64,000 bases of DNA. It comes from Cystobacter ferrugineus. GTDB lineage: Bacteria; Myxococcota; Myxococcia; Myxococcales; Myxococcaceae. The position numbers and the translations under genes were made by a program. The notes beneath the pieces were generated by a model, which was not told the origin of the DNA, made no database searches, and was given only the letters and a program-made list of their open reading frames with translations. Below are positions 8,375 to 15,870 of this stretch, piece by piece; position 1 is the stretch's first letter; every line of letters begins with the position of its first letter. The stretch is taken from contig NZ_MPIN01000014.1 in assembly GCF_001887355.1 (NCBI RefSeq), positions 62,001 to 126,000 of the forward strand, given 5' to 3'.

Positions 8375-8406
8375 GGCGCCACAGTAGGAGCATCCACGCC
8401 TCGTTC

Positions 8407-8447
8407 ACTGGGAAGGTGTCACTGGGAAGGTGTCCTGGGAAGGTGTC
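8407..8447 (+). repeat. 14-bp tandem repeat, about 2.9 copies
   Basis: The unit ACTGGGAAGGTGTC occurs at 8407-8420 and 8421-8434, followed by a 13-base copy lacking the first A at 8435-8447. The last copy leads directly into the nested palindrome. It lies in the non-coding gap between convergent LysR and SDR genes. Confidence 0.85.
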
Positions 8448-8494
8448 AAAGGTCTCGTATCGACACCTCTCTCCCTACGAGTCGTTTGACACCT
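8441..8494. repeat. 54-bp nested palindrome (REP-like or binding element)
   Basis: Outer arms AGGTGTCAAA (8441-8450) and TTTGACACCT (8485-8494) are perfect inverted copies. Three-base mismatches on each side (8451-8453 and 8482-8484) lead to inner arms CTCGTA (8454-8459) and TACGAG (8476-8481) around a 16-base centre. That centre holds a further GACACCT (8462-8468). It could be a REP-type element, a bidirectional terminator between the convergent genes or a protein-binding site. The structure is certain; its role is not known. Confidence 0.75.
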
Positions 8495-8577
8495 GGTCCG
8501 GGGCGATGGGGAACACGGACGGGCCGCTCCCGCCGAGCCTCACCTGGTTCTTCGTGCTCATCGAAGGGTGGCTCCGT

Positions 8578-9474
8578 TCACGCCGCGAAGTAGCGGCCCT
8601 GATCCAGGTCCGCGAGGAGGCCGACCTGCTTCGGGTTCCACTCGAGTTGATCGCGCGTTCGCGCGCTCGAGGCCGGGGCATCGAGAGCCGCGAAGTTCAC
8701 GAAGCCACCGAAGTGCTGCGCGGCCTCGTCGCGAGGCTTGCCGACAATCGGCACCCCGAGGCGACGGCCGATGGCGGTGGCGATGTCGCGGAACGGGATG
8801 CCCTCGTCGGCGACCGCGTGGTACCGCCCGCCGCCAGGCCGCTTCTCGAGCACGAGTCGATAGAGCCGCGCGGCATCGAGCCGATGCACGGAGGACCAGC
8901 GGTTGCCGCCGTCGTCGATGTACGCGGAGAGGCCCGTTCGCCGCGCCAGTTTGATCAGTGTCGGCATGAAGTGAGGATCGCCGTCGCCGTGTACCGACGG
9001 TGGCAGACGCACCACCGAGACGCGCACACCGCGCGCGGCGACGGCGTCGGCGGCCTCTTCGGTCGCCACGCGAGGAAGCGCCGCGGCCCCGGACGCCGGC
9101 GCCGTCTCCTCTGTCCCGAGCACGCCATTCGGCAGCACGGCGACGGCCGACGTGATGATCAGCGGGCGCGTCGTTCCGGCGAGCGCCGCCCCCAGCGTCT
9201 CGATGGTACGCCTGTCGAGCTCGCAGTTCTCCTTGTACTTCGAGAAGTCGTGGTTGAACGCCGTGTGGATGACGGCATCCGACGTCGCCACGCCGCGCTC
9301 GAGGCAGTCGAGGTCCTCGAATGATCCGCGCTGCACCGAGGCGCCGATGGCCGTGAGCGACGCGGCACCAGCGTCAGACCGAGCGAGGCCGAGCACCTCG
9401 TGCCCCGCGGCGAGAAGTTCCTGAACGACCGCCGAGCCAACGAAGCCCGTGGCTCCCGTGACGAAAACGCGCAT
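8578..9474 (-). CDS. SDR family NAD(P)-dependent oxidoreductase (epimerase-like)
   Basis: This 298-residue extended/atypical SDR protein opens with MRVFVTGATGFVGSAVVQEL, the GxxGxxG nucleotide-binding motif. VIHTAFNHDF and LIITSAVAVLPNG fit the strands after the Rossmann core. A clear YxxxK catalytic pair is not obvious in the usual place, so it may be an atypical member that acts as a reductase on small substrates or only binds cofactor. ATG 9474 is chosen: GGAGGA lies 8 bases upstream, and longer versions would extend into the regulatory region. It is divergent from the LysR gene at 9564, its likely regulator. Confidence 0.87.
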   Translation of the reverse strand: MRVFVTGATGFVGSAVVQELLAAGHEVLGLARSDAGAASLTAIGASVQRGSFEDLDCLERGVATSDAVIHTAFNHDFSKYKENCELDRRTIETLGAALAGTTRPLIITSAVAVLPNGVLGTEETAPASGAAALPRVATEEAADAVAARGVRVSVVRLPPSVHGDGDPHFMPTLIKLARRTGLSAYIDDGGNRWSSVHRLDAARLYRLVLEKRPGGGRYHAVADEGIPFRDIATAIGRRLGVPIVGKPRDEAAQHFGGFVNFAALDAPASSARTRDQLEWNPKQVGLLADLDQGRYFAA

Positions 9475-9531
9475 GACGATGTCCTCCGTGGTTTCGACCA
9501 ACCTGCGCCGATTCGAAGACCGTCACAATCC

Positions 9532-9555
9532 GCATGCTCGACATGCTAAGCATGC
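9532..9555. promoter_or_regulatory. LysR operator candidate with three CATGCT half-sites
   Basis: CATGCT-A-AGCATG is a perfect palindrome at 9542-9554. A further CATGCT at 9533-9538 makes GCATGCT (9532-9538) and AGCATGC (9549-9555) a second, longer inverted repeat. It lies between the SDR start (9474) and the chosen LysR start (9564), where an autoregulatory LTTR operator is expected. Confidence 0.5.
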
Positions 9556-9563
9556 GCGAAAGT

Positions 9564-10481
9564 ATGTCTCGTCACTATGACAGGCAGGTGCTCGATGGCC
9601 TCGGCATTCTCCGTGCGGTGGTGGAAGCCGGGAGCTTCGTCGGCGCGGGCGAAGCACTCGGGCTCACGCAGCCCGCCGTCAGCCGCGCGGTGGCGCGCCT
9701 CGAGGAGCGCGTCGGCGTTCGCATGTTCCGGCGCACCGCGCGCGCCATCTCGCTCACCGAGGAGGGTCGGCGCTTCTATGAGTCGATCGCACCGCACCTC
9801 CGCGCCATCGAAGAGGCCACGAGCGAAGCGGGCGACTCGAAAGCCAAGGTGCGCGGGCGTCTGCGCGTCGACGCCGACCCTGGCACGGCGCAGCTCGTGC
9901 TCACGCCGCGCCTTCAGCCGTTTCTCGAGCAGCACCCCGACTTGTTCGTCGAACTCGTCGCGCGCGACCGCATGGGCGACCTCGTCCGCGAGGGTTTCGA
10001 CGTCGCCGTCCGCCTCGGCAATCCGGAGCCCTCCGCGCTCAAGGCGCGACTCCTCATGCGCACGCACGTCGTCACGTGCGCATCCCCGGAGTACGTCGCC
10101 CGGCACGGAGCACCACGCCATCCCCGCGACATCGAGAAGCACCGCTGCCTCTTGATGCGCGATCCATCGACCGGCAGCCACTTCGGCTGGGAGTTCGTGC
10201 GCGGACGGAAGGTCGTGCCCGTCAACGTGAGCGGCCCGCTGATGGTCAACCAGTTCGGTCCGATGCTGGCGGCATGTCTCGCGGGGCAAGGCATCACGCA
10301 GGTGCTCGAGTTCCACGCGCGCGAGTTCTTCGCCGACGGCAGGCTCGTGCAGGTGCTGCCCGAGTGGGCCGACGAGACGTACCCGCTCTACGCGTACCAC
10401 CACTCGGCGCAGCTCATGTCGGCCAAGGTCCGGGCATTCCTCGACTTCGTCGTCGACGTGACGCGTGATGCGGACGTCTGA
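9564..10481 (+). CDS. LysR family transcriptional regulator
   Basis: This 305-residue regulator has the HTH VVEAGSFVGAGEALGLTQPAVSRAVARLEERVGVRMF, followed by RTARAISLTEEG, and an effector domain from about residue 90 (VRGRLRVDADPG). The form resembles the large GcvA/DsdC-like subgroup that regulates adjacent SDR or reductase genes. ATG 9564 is preferred over the upstream ATGs at 9534, 9543 and 9552, because those lie inside the CATGCT palindrome and would add an unconserved leader. It shares a promoter region with the SDR gene. Its effector is unknown. Confidence 0.88.
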   Translation: MSRHYDRQVLDGLGILRAVVEAGSFVGAGEALGLTQPAVSRAVARLEERVGVRMFRRTARAISLTEEGRRFYESIAPHLRAIEEATSEAGDSKAKVRGRLRVDADPGTAQLVLTPRLQPFLEQHPDLFVELVARDRMGDLVREGFDVAVRLGNPEPSALKARLLMRTHVVTCASPEYVARHGAPRHPRDIEKHRCLLMRDPSTGSHFGWEFVRGRKVVPVNVSGPLMVNQFGPMLAACLAGQGITQVLEFHAREFFADGRLVQVLPEWADETYPLYAYHHSAQLMSAKVRAFLDFVVDVTRDADV

Positions 10482-10621
10482 GCGGTGCCACGAGCGCACC
10501 TTCCAGGACGCGCGCGGGCGGCGTGCGTTCCGAGCCACGAACGCCGCCCCCATTCGCCCCGGGGCGTCATGTCGCCACCCCTCTCGCCATGATGGGGTTC
10601 GACGAGCAGTTACGGCACGTC

Positions 10622-11548
10622 TCAGCTCCGCTTCGCCGTCTCCCGTTTCCCGGGCCACGCCGCGCGCATCGTGTCCGCGAGCGCGCGCAACGCCCCGGCC
10701 CGGGGATAGCCCGGCCGCCACACGAGGGCGAGGATGCGGCTCGGAGACGGCGCCAGGGGCCGCACCTCGAGCTGACCCAGTCGATTCTCCAGCGGCACCG
10801 AGATCGCCGGCAGCAGCGTGATGCTGCCCTCGCCCGACATCACCATCTGCGCCAGCGTGGTGAGGCTCGTCGCACGGAAGTCCACCTCGCGCGCGCCCAC
10901 GCGGGTGCACAGCGCGAGTGCCTGGCTGCGAAAGCAGTGCCCATCCTCCAGCAACAGCACGTTCTCCTCGTCCAGGTCGCGTAGCTGCACCTGCTTCTTC
11001 TTCGTCAACGGATGACCCGGAGGCAGCGCGACGACGAAGGCATCCTCCGCGATGACCGTCTGCTCCACGTCCCCCAGCTCCGGATCGAGCGCCACCAGTG
11101 CCCCGTCCAACCGTCCCTCCTCCAGCCCGCGCACGAGCAGCTCCGTCTTCTCCTCGCGCAGCCGCAGCCGCATCCGCGGGTACTGCTTCGTCACCGCCGG
11201 AATCACCTCGGGCAGCACGTAGGGCGCCACCGTGGGGATGACGCCCAGTTGCAGGGGACCCGCGAAGGGATCCGACAGGCGGGAAGCGGCCGAGAGGATG
11301 TCCCCCGCCTCGGTGAGCACACGGCGGGCGCGGGACACCAGCTCCTCGCCCGCCTGGGTCAACATGACGCGGCGCTTGTCGCGCTCGAAGAGCTTCACCC
11401 CGAGCACGTCCTCCAACTGCTGGATCTGCGCGCTCAAGGCGGGCTGCGACACGTGACAGCGCTCGGCCGCTTTGCGGAAGCCGAGCACGTCGGCGACGGC
11501 GACGACATATTCCAACTGCCGCAGGGACAGGTCGTTCAGGGAGGCCAT
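10622..11548 (-). CDS. oxyR: hydrogen peroxide-sensing regulator OxyR
   Basis: This 308-residue LysR-type peroxide sensor has the HTH FRKAAERCHVSQPALSAQIQQLE at residues 24-46. The redox pair is visible: Cys205 in DGHCFRSQ and Cys214 in LALCTR, nine residues apart, as Cys199 and Cys208 are in Escherichia coli OxyR. Peroxide would form a disulfide between them and switch on target genes. It is divergent from katA, and a perfect TTGATAG-N7-CTATCAA dyad lies 14 bases upstream of its own start, so it should regulate both itself and the catalase. The assignment is firm. Confidence 0.95.
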   Translation of the reverse strand: MASLNDLSLRQLEYVVAVADVLGFRKAAERCHVSQPALSAQIQQLEDVLGVKLFERDKRRVMLTQAGEELVSRARRVLTEAGDILSAASRLSDPFAGPLQLGVIPTVAPYVLPEVIPAVTKQYPRMRLRLREEKTELLVRGLEEGRLDGALVALDPELGDVEQTVIAEDAFVVALPPGHPLTKKKQVQLRDLDEENVLLLEDGHCFRSQALALCTRVGAREVDFRATSLTTLAQMVMSGEGSITLLPAISVPLENRLGQLEVRPLAPSPSRILALVWRPGYPRAGALRALADTMRAAWPGKRETAKRS

Positions 11549-11561
11549 GGCTCCGGGAAGC

Positions 11562-11601
11562 TTGATAGGAACAGGCTATCAAGTCCATCGAAACGATGTC
11601 T
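11562..11601. promoter_or_regulatory. OxyR binding site between oxyR and katA
   Basis: TTGATAG (11562-11568) and CTATCAA (11576-11582) are perfect inverted copies 7 bases apart, giving the ATAG-N7-CTAT pattern of OxyR sites. The next two elements expected in a four-part site fall at 11587-11590 (ATCG, close to ATAG) and 11598-11601 (GTCT, a poor match to CTAT). A weak -35/-10 pair for katA (TTGGCC at 11601-11606, CTACCT at 11624-11629, spacing 17) abuts it, the position used for activation. Confidence 0.8.
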
Positions 11602-11677
11602 TGGCCCGTTCAGACCGGACTCTCTACCTTGAGGGACATCCACGGCGGACTTCCCGCCCATCCCAGGAGAGACGTCC

Positions 11678-13150
11678 ATGAGCACCCGTCCCCAGCTGAC
11701 CACGGAGTCCGGAGCCCCCGTCGCCGACAACCAGCACTCGCAGACCGCCGGGGCCGCGGGTCCGGTGCTGCTGCAGGATCACCACCTGCTCGAGAAGCTC
11801 GCCCGCTTCAACCGCGAGCGCATCCCCGAGCGCGTCGTGCACGCGGTGGGCTCGGGCGCCTACGGCACCTTCGTGGTGACCAATCCCGACATCGCGCGCT
11901 ACACGCGCATGAAGCTCTTCAGCGAGCAGGGCAAGCGCACCGAGGTCTTCGTGCGCTTCTCCACGGTGGCCGGCTCCAAGGGCGCGCCCGACACCGCGCG
12001 CGACCCCCGGGGCTTCGCGGTGCGCTTCTACACCGAGGACGGCAACTGGGACGTGGTGGGCAACAACACCCCCATCTTCTTCCTGCGCGACGGCATCAAG
12101 TTCCCGGACTTCATCCACTCGCAGAAGTACGACCCGTACAGCAACCGCCAGGAGCCCGACAACGTCTGGGACTTCTTCTCCCACTCGCCCGAGGCCACGC
12201 ACCAGTTCACCTGGCTCTTCGGTGACCGGGGCATCCCCGCCTCGCTGCGGCACATGGACGGGTTCGGCTCGCACACCTTCCAGTGGGTGAACGCGAACAA
12301 CGAGCGCTTCTTCGTGAAGTTCCACTTCAAGACCAACCAGGGCATCCGCGCGCTCTCCACCCAGGAGGCCGAGGCCATCGGCGGAAGGGATCCGCAGCAC
12401 CATCAGAGCGACCTGTACGCGGCCATCGAGCGCGGCGAGTTCCCGTCCTGGACGCTCAAGGTCCAGGTGATGCCCGAGGCCGAGGCGGCCTCCTACCGCT
12501 TCAACCCGTTCGACCTCACCAAGGTCTGGTCCCAGAAGGACTACCCGCTCATCGAGCTGGGCCGCATGGAGCTCAACCGCACGCCGGACAACTTCTTCGC
12601 CGAGGTGGAGCAGGCGGCGCTGGATCCCGCGCACTTCGTGCCGGGCATCGGTCCCTCGCCGGACCGCATGCTCCAGGCGCGCCTGTTCGCCTACGGGGAC
12701 GCGGCGCGCTACCGGCTGGGCATCAACCACACCCAGTTGCCGGTGAACTCGCCCAAGGGCGTGAAGGGCGGCGCGCGCAACTACGGCCGCGACGGAGGCA
12801 TGCGCTTCGATGGCAATGGCGGGCGCTCCAAGAACTACGAGCCGAACAGCTTCAACGGCCCCGAGCAGTCCAACGAGCCCTCGGGCCTGGGCGTCTCCGT
12901 GAGCGGCACCACGGGCACCTACGTCAACCCGCGGCACGCCGAGGACAACGACTACGTGCAGGCGGGCGACCTGTACCGGCTGATGAGCGAGCAGGAGCGC
13001 GAGCGTCTCGTGGCGAACATCTCGGGCAGCCTCGCGCAGGTGAGCCGCGAGGACATCATCACCCGGGCCATCTCCCACTTCCGTCAAGCGGATGAACAGT
13101 ACGGCGCGCGCGTGGCGGCGGCCGTCCACAAGCTGCGTCAGTCTCGCTAG
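11678..13150 (+). CDS. katA: catalase (monofunctional haem, small-subunit type)
   Basis: This enzyme converts hydrogen peroxide to water and oxygen. At 490 residues it has the usual small-subunit length. The distal histidine is His55 in [13 protein letters not shown], the distal asparagine lies in [13 protein letters not shown], and the proximal haem tyrosine in [14 protein letters not shown]. It lacks the flavodoxin-like tail of large catalases and has no signal peptide. It is divergent from oxyR behind an OxyR site, so peroxide induction is expected. An ankyrin-repeat gene follows 48 bases downstream, a known companion of bacterial catalases. Confidence 0.97.
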   Translation: MSTRPQLTTESGAPVADNQHSQTAGAAGPVLLQDHHLLEKLARFNRERIPERVVHAVGSGAYGTFVVTNPDIARYTRMKLFSEQGKRTEVFVRFSTVAGSKGAPDTARDPRGFAVRFYTEDGNWDVVGNNTPIFFLRDGIKFPDFIHSQKYDPYSNRQEPDNVWDFFSHSPEATHQFTWLFGDRGIPASLRHMDGFGSHTFQWVNANNERFFVKFHFKTNQGIRALSTQEAEAIGGRDPQHHQSDLYAAIERGEFPSWTLKVQVMPEAEAASYRFNPFDLTKVWSQKDYPLIELGRMELNRTPDNFFAEVEQAALDPAHFVPGIGPSPDRMLQARLFAYGDAARYRLGINHTQLPVNSPKGVKGGARNYGRDGGMRFDGNGGRSKNYEPNSFNGPEQSNEPSGLGVSVSGTTGTYVNPRHAEDNDYVQAGDLYRLMSEQERERLVANISGSLAQVSREDIITRAISHFRQADEQYGARVAAAVHKLRQSR

Positions 13151-13198
13151 ACATCCACCCTTCCACCTCCAACCTTCCACAACACGAGAGAGCCAGCC

Positions 13199-13738
13199 AT
13201 GAAGACAGGGATTCAGGAGCCACAGTCCGCAGCGATCGACCAGGAAGTGTTGGAGGTGGCGCGCACGGCGTTCCAGTACGCGCGCGGTGGAAACGCCGAG
13301 GCGCTCGCCGCGCTCCTCGACGCGGGGCTACCCGCCAACCTGCGCAACGAGCGTGGCGACACGCTGCTGATGCTCGCGAGCTATCACGGCCATGTGGACA
13401 CCACCCGGGTGCTGCTCGAGCACGAGGCCGACCCCGAGCGCACCAATGACCGGGGGCAGACGCCCCTGGCCGGCTGCGCCTTCAAGGGAGACATCGCCAT
13501 GGCGCGGCTGCTGCTCGACCATGGCACCCAGGTCGACGGCGCGGGCCCGGACGGCAAGACGGCGCTCATGTTCGCGGCGATGTTCGACCGCGTGGAGATG
13601 ATGGACGAGCTGCTCTCCCGCGGTGCGATCCCCGAGCGCCGGGATGCGGAGAAGCGCACGGCGCTCGACTACGCCCGGGCCATGGGCGCCCACCGCGCCG
13701 CCGAGCGGCTCGCGGCGTTGCAGCAGACCCCGGCTTGA
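13199..13738 (+). CDS. ankyrin-repeat protein paired with the catalase
   Basis: This 179-residue protein contains about four ankyrin repeats from residue 30 to 170: GNAEALAALLDAGLPANLRN, GDTLLMLASYHGHVDTTRVL, GQTPLAGCAFKGDIAMARLL and GKTALMFAAMFDRVEMMDEL. No signal peptide is seen. In Pseudomonas aeruginosa the ankyrin protein AnkB sits beside catalase KatB and is needed for full catalase activity and peroxide resistance. The same arrangement here suggests a chaperone-like or cofactor-related partner role. It is probably co-transcribed with katA under OxyR. Confidence 0.88.
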   Translation: MKTGIQEPQSAAIDQEVLEVARTAFQYARGGNAEALAALLDAGLPANLRNERGDTLLMLASYHGHVDTTRVLLEHEADPERTNDRGQTPLAGCAFKGDIAMARLLLDHGTQVDGAGPDGKTALMFAAMFDRVEMMDELLSRGAIPERRDAEKRTALDYARAMGAHRAAERLAALQQTPA

Positions 13739-13859
13739 CAATTTTTTCCGCTCCACGCACCTTGTGGAGCGTGAGCTTCGTTCGCGCCACCACCACGACC
13801 ACGACTACCGCCACTTCCCTCGGCGGGAGCGGACTCGTGCGTGTCGTGAGCTGACGAAC

Positions 13860-13903
13860 GCACGGTCCCTTGCCCCGCCGTCTTCCGGCCGGGGCGTCCG
13901 TGC
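13860..13903 (+). promoter_or_regulatory. structured leader upstream of the short thrS
   Basis: GCACGG (13860-13865) pairs with CCGTGC (13898-13903), and inside it GCCCCG (13872-13877) pairs with CGGGGC (13890-13895). A two-tier stem-loop forms about 55 bases before the ThrRS start. Aminoacyl-tRNA synthetase genes are often controlled by structured leaders, but this does not match a T-box. It may simply be an mRNA structure. Confidence 0.35.
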
Positions 13904-13957
13904 AAGTGCTCAGTGCTCCGACCGGAAAACCCTCTTCTTTCCGAATCGGAGTCACCC

Positions 13958-15163
13958 ATGCTCGACGTTCATGATCACCGTTCCCTGGGCCAGCGCCTGG
14001 ACCTCTTCCACCTGCAGGAGGAGGCCCCCGGCATGGTGTTCTGGCACCCCCGCGGCCACCTGCTCTACCGGCTCATCGAGGAGCGCGTCCGCAAGCAGAT
14101 GCGACTCGAGGGCTACGAGGAAGTGAGGACGCCGCAACTGCTCGCCCAGCCCATCTGGGAGCGCAGCGGCCACTGGGAGAACTTCCGCGAGAACATGTTC
14201 GAGTTCGCCGAGGAGGGCGGGCGGCACCTGGCGCTCAAGCCGGTGAACTGCCCGGGCCACATCCAGCTCGTGCAGCGCATGGGGCCGAGCTACCGCGACC
14301 TGCCCCTGCGGCTGGGCGAGTTCGGACTCGTGCACCGCAGCGAGCCCAGTGGCTCGCTCCACGGGTTGTTCCGCCTGCGCCAGTTCACGCAGGACGACGG
14401 GCACATCTTCTGTGCCGAGGAGCAGATGCGCGAGGAGGTGCTCCGCTTCTGCCGCTCGCTGCGCGCCTTCTACGCCGACTTCGGCTTCGAGGACGTGGAG
14501 GTCGCCTTCTCCAGCCGTCCTGCCCAGCGGGCCGGAAGCGATGAGGTGTGGGACGTGGCCGAGTCCCTGTTGCTCGAGGCGGCGCGGCAGGCGGGGCTGC
14601 ACTGCCGCATGCAACCGGGACAAGGCGCGTTCTACGGGCCCAAGCTGGAGTTCGTGCTCAAGGACCGGCCCGGTCGCGACTGGCAATGCGGGACGATCCA
14701 GCTCGATCTCGTGCTCCCGGAGCGCTTCGATCTGCACTACGTGGATGCCTCGGGACAGAAGCGCCGGCCGATGATGTTGCATCGCGCGATGCTCGGCAGC
14801 CTGGAGCGCTTCATCGCCATCCTCCTGGAACACCACGCAGGCGCGCTGCCCGCGTGGCTGTCACCGGAGCAGGTAGTGGTGGCCTCGATCGGGGAGGGGG
14901 CCGCGGGCTACGCCGAGCGCTTCGCCGCGAAGCTGCGCGAGGCGGGCTGCCGGGCGCACGCGGATGCACGGGCCGAGTCGCTCTCGCGGAAGATCGTCGA
15001 CGCGCACCAGTCCGGAGTGCCCTGGCTCGTCGTGGCGGGCGCTCGCGAGATGGAGAAGAACGTGGTCCGGCTGCGACGGCGGGATGGCGAGCAGCGCGAC
15101 CTCGCCTGGGATGAGGCGCTGGCGGAACTCGTCGCCGAGTGCCGGCCCTCGCCCTCCATGTGA
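13958..15163 (+). CDS. thrS: short threonine--tRNA ligase lacking the editing domains
   Basis: This class II aminoacyl-tRNA synthetase has 401 residues, against about 640 for a standard ThrRS. It starts directly at the catalytic core (DLFHLQEEAPGMVFWHPRG) and lacks the N-terminal TGS and tRNA-editing domains. Zinc and active-site signs are NCPGHI (residues 97-102), motif 2 around LFRLRQFTQDDGHIF (137-151) and motif 3 near PMMLHRAMLGSLERF. The HGTP anticodon-binding domain fills the last 110 residues. ATG 13958 follows GGAG. It is probably a second copy beside a full-length enzyme elsewhere. Such paralogues can serve threonine starvation or resistance to ThrRS inhibitors; which applies is unknown. 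Confidence 0.9.
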   Translation: MLDVHDHRSLGQRLDLFHLQEEAPGMVFWHPRGHLLYRLIEERVRKQMRLEGYEEVRTPQLLAQPIWERSGHWENFRENMFEFAEEGGRHLALKPVNCPGHIQLVQRMGPSYRDLPLRLGEFGLVHRSEPSGSLHGLFRLRQFTQDDGHIFCAEEQMREEVLRFCRSLRAFYADFGFEDVEVAFSSRPAQRAGSDEVWDVAESLLLEAARQAGLHCRMQPGQGAFYGPKLEFVLKDRPGRDWQCGTIQLDLVLPERFDLHYVDASGQKRRPMMLHRAMLGSLERFIAILLEHHAGALPAWLSPEQVVVASIGEGAAGYAERFAAKLREAGCRAHADARAESLSRKIVDAHQSGVPWLVVAGAREMEKNVVRLRRRDGEQRDLAWDEALAELVAECRPSPSM

Positions 15164-15185
15164 CCACGAGGAGCGGCGAGAAGGA

Positions 15186-15220
15186 CCCCTCGTGCCAGGC
15201 CAACTCCCTGGCACGGGGGG
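15186..15220. terminator. bidirectional hairpin between thrS and the Uma2 gene
   Basis: CGTGCCAGG (15191-15199) pairs with CCTGGCACG (15207-15215) around a 7-base loop. CCCCT and GGGGG extend it to about 14 pairs (one G-T). It lies in the 58-base gap between convergent stop codons. There is no T tract, so it may act with Rho or as an mRNA end-stabiliser. Confidence 0.5.
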
Positions 15221-15221
15221 C

Positions 15222-15806
15222 TCACGTCGCAGGCGTCTCCAACCACAACGAGCCCAGTTCCAGTTCGATGGCATCGAAGGGAGGGGCCCGCACGCGGTCA
15301 TCACCCGCGAAGGCGTCCAACAGGACCCAACGACCCTGCTCCTGGTGAAACACCTCGAGCGTCTGGTGGATGGGATCCACCACCCAGGCATGCTCCACTC
15401 CCGCCCGGGCATAACGAGGCAGCTTCCGCACGAGGTCCAGCTTCGCCGTGGACGGAGAGAGCACCTCGCAGATCCAATTGGGTGCCAACTCGAAGAAGGG
15501 CACGTCCGGAATGGTGGGCATGCGCTCGCATCGCCACCCCGCCAGATCAGGGACGAGGACATCCTTGCCGAAGTGAAGCTCGGGCTCGTCCACGATCCAC
15601 CAGCCTCCCGGACCTCCACGCCCCCGCTGGAAGGCGCCACCCAGGTCCATCCCGAGGACGGAAGACACCTTCGCATGGCGAGACGCGGGCCGGGGCGAGG
15701 CATACAAATCACCGTCGATGAGCTCGCCCACCAGGTGCTCGGGCAGCGCGACGAGGTCCTGGTAGGTCGCAGGCTTTCGAAGGGGGACTGTAGACGGGGG
15801 GCCCAT
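15222..15806 (-). CDS. Uma2 family (DUF820) putative endonuclease-fold protein
   Basis: This 194-residue protein of the Uma2/DUF820 family has a PD-(D/E)XK nuclease-like fold and is common in cyanobacteria and myxobacteria in many copies. Visible family features are LPEHLVGELIDGDLYASP near residue 24, WWIVDEPELHFGKDVLVPDLAGW near 70 (candidate acidic residues), FELAPNWICEVLSPST near 106 and YARAGVEHAWVVDP near 131. The E-V-L-S-P-S-T segment is a hallmark. No function is established for the family. It is a lone gene, convergent with thrS; nothing suggests that it belongs to a defence system here. Confidence 0.88.
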   Translation of the reverse strand: MGPPSTVPLRKPATYQDLVALPEHLVGELIDGDLYASPRPASRHAKVSSVLGMDLGGAFQRGRGGPGGWWIVDEPELHFGKDVLVPDLAGWRCERMPTIPDVPFFELAPNWICEVLSPSTAKLDLVRKLPRYARAGVEHAWVVDPIHQTLEVFHQEQGRWVLLDAFAGDDRVRAPPFDAIELELGSLWLETPAT

Positions 15807-15870
15807 GGGCCCAGTGTACTCATGGACCCCCTGACCAGTCAGTCCACGGAGGCTTCCGATTTCCGGAAGC

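Noticed and set aside
13750..13770. Hairpin GCTCCAC/GTGGAGC after the ankyrin gene
   Set aside because: The T run (TTTTTT) comes before the hairpin on the plus strand, and on the minus strand an A run follows, so neither strand gives a proper terminator.
15222..15806. Uma2 protein as part of a restriction or mobile element
   Set aside because: No transposase, methyltransferase or other defence gene is adjacent, and Uma2 genes are scattered widely in such genomes.
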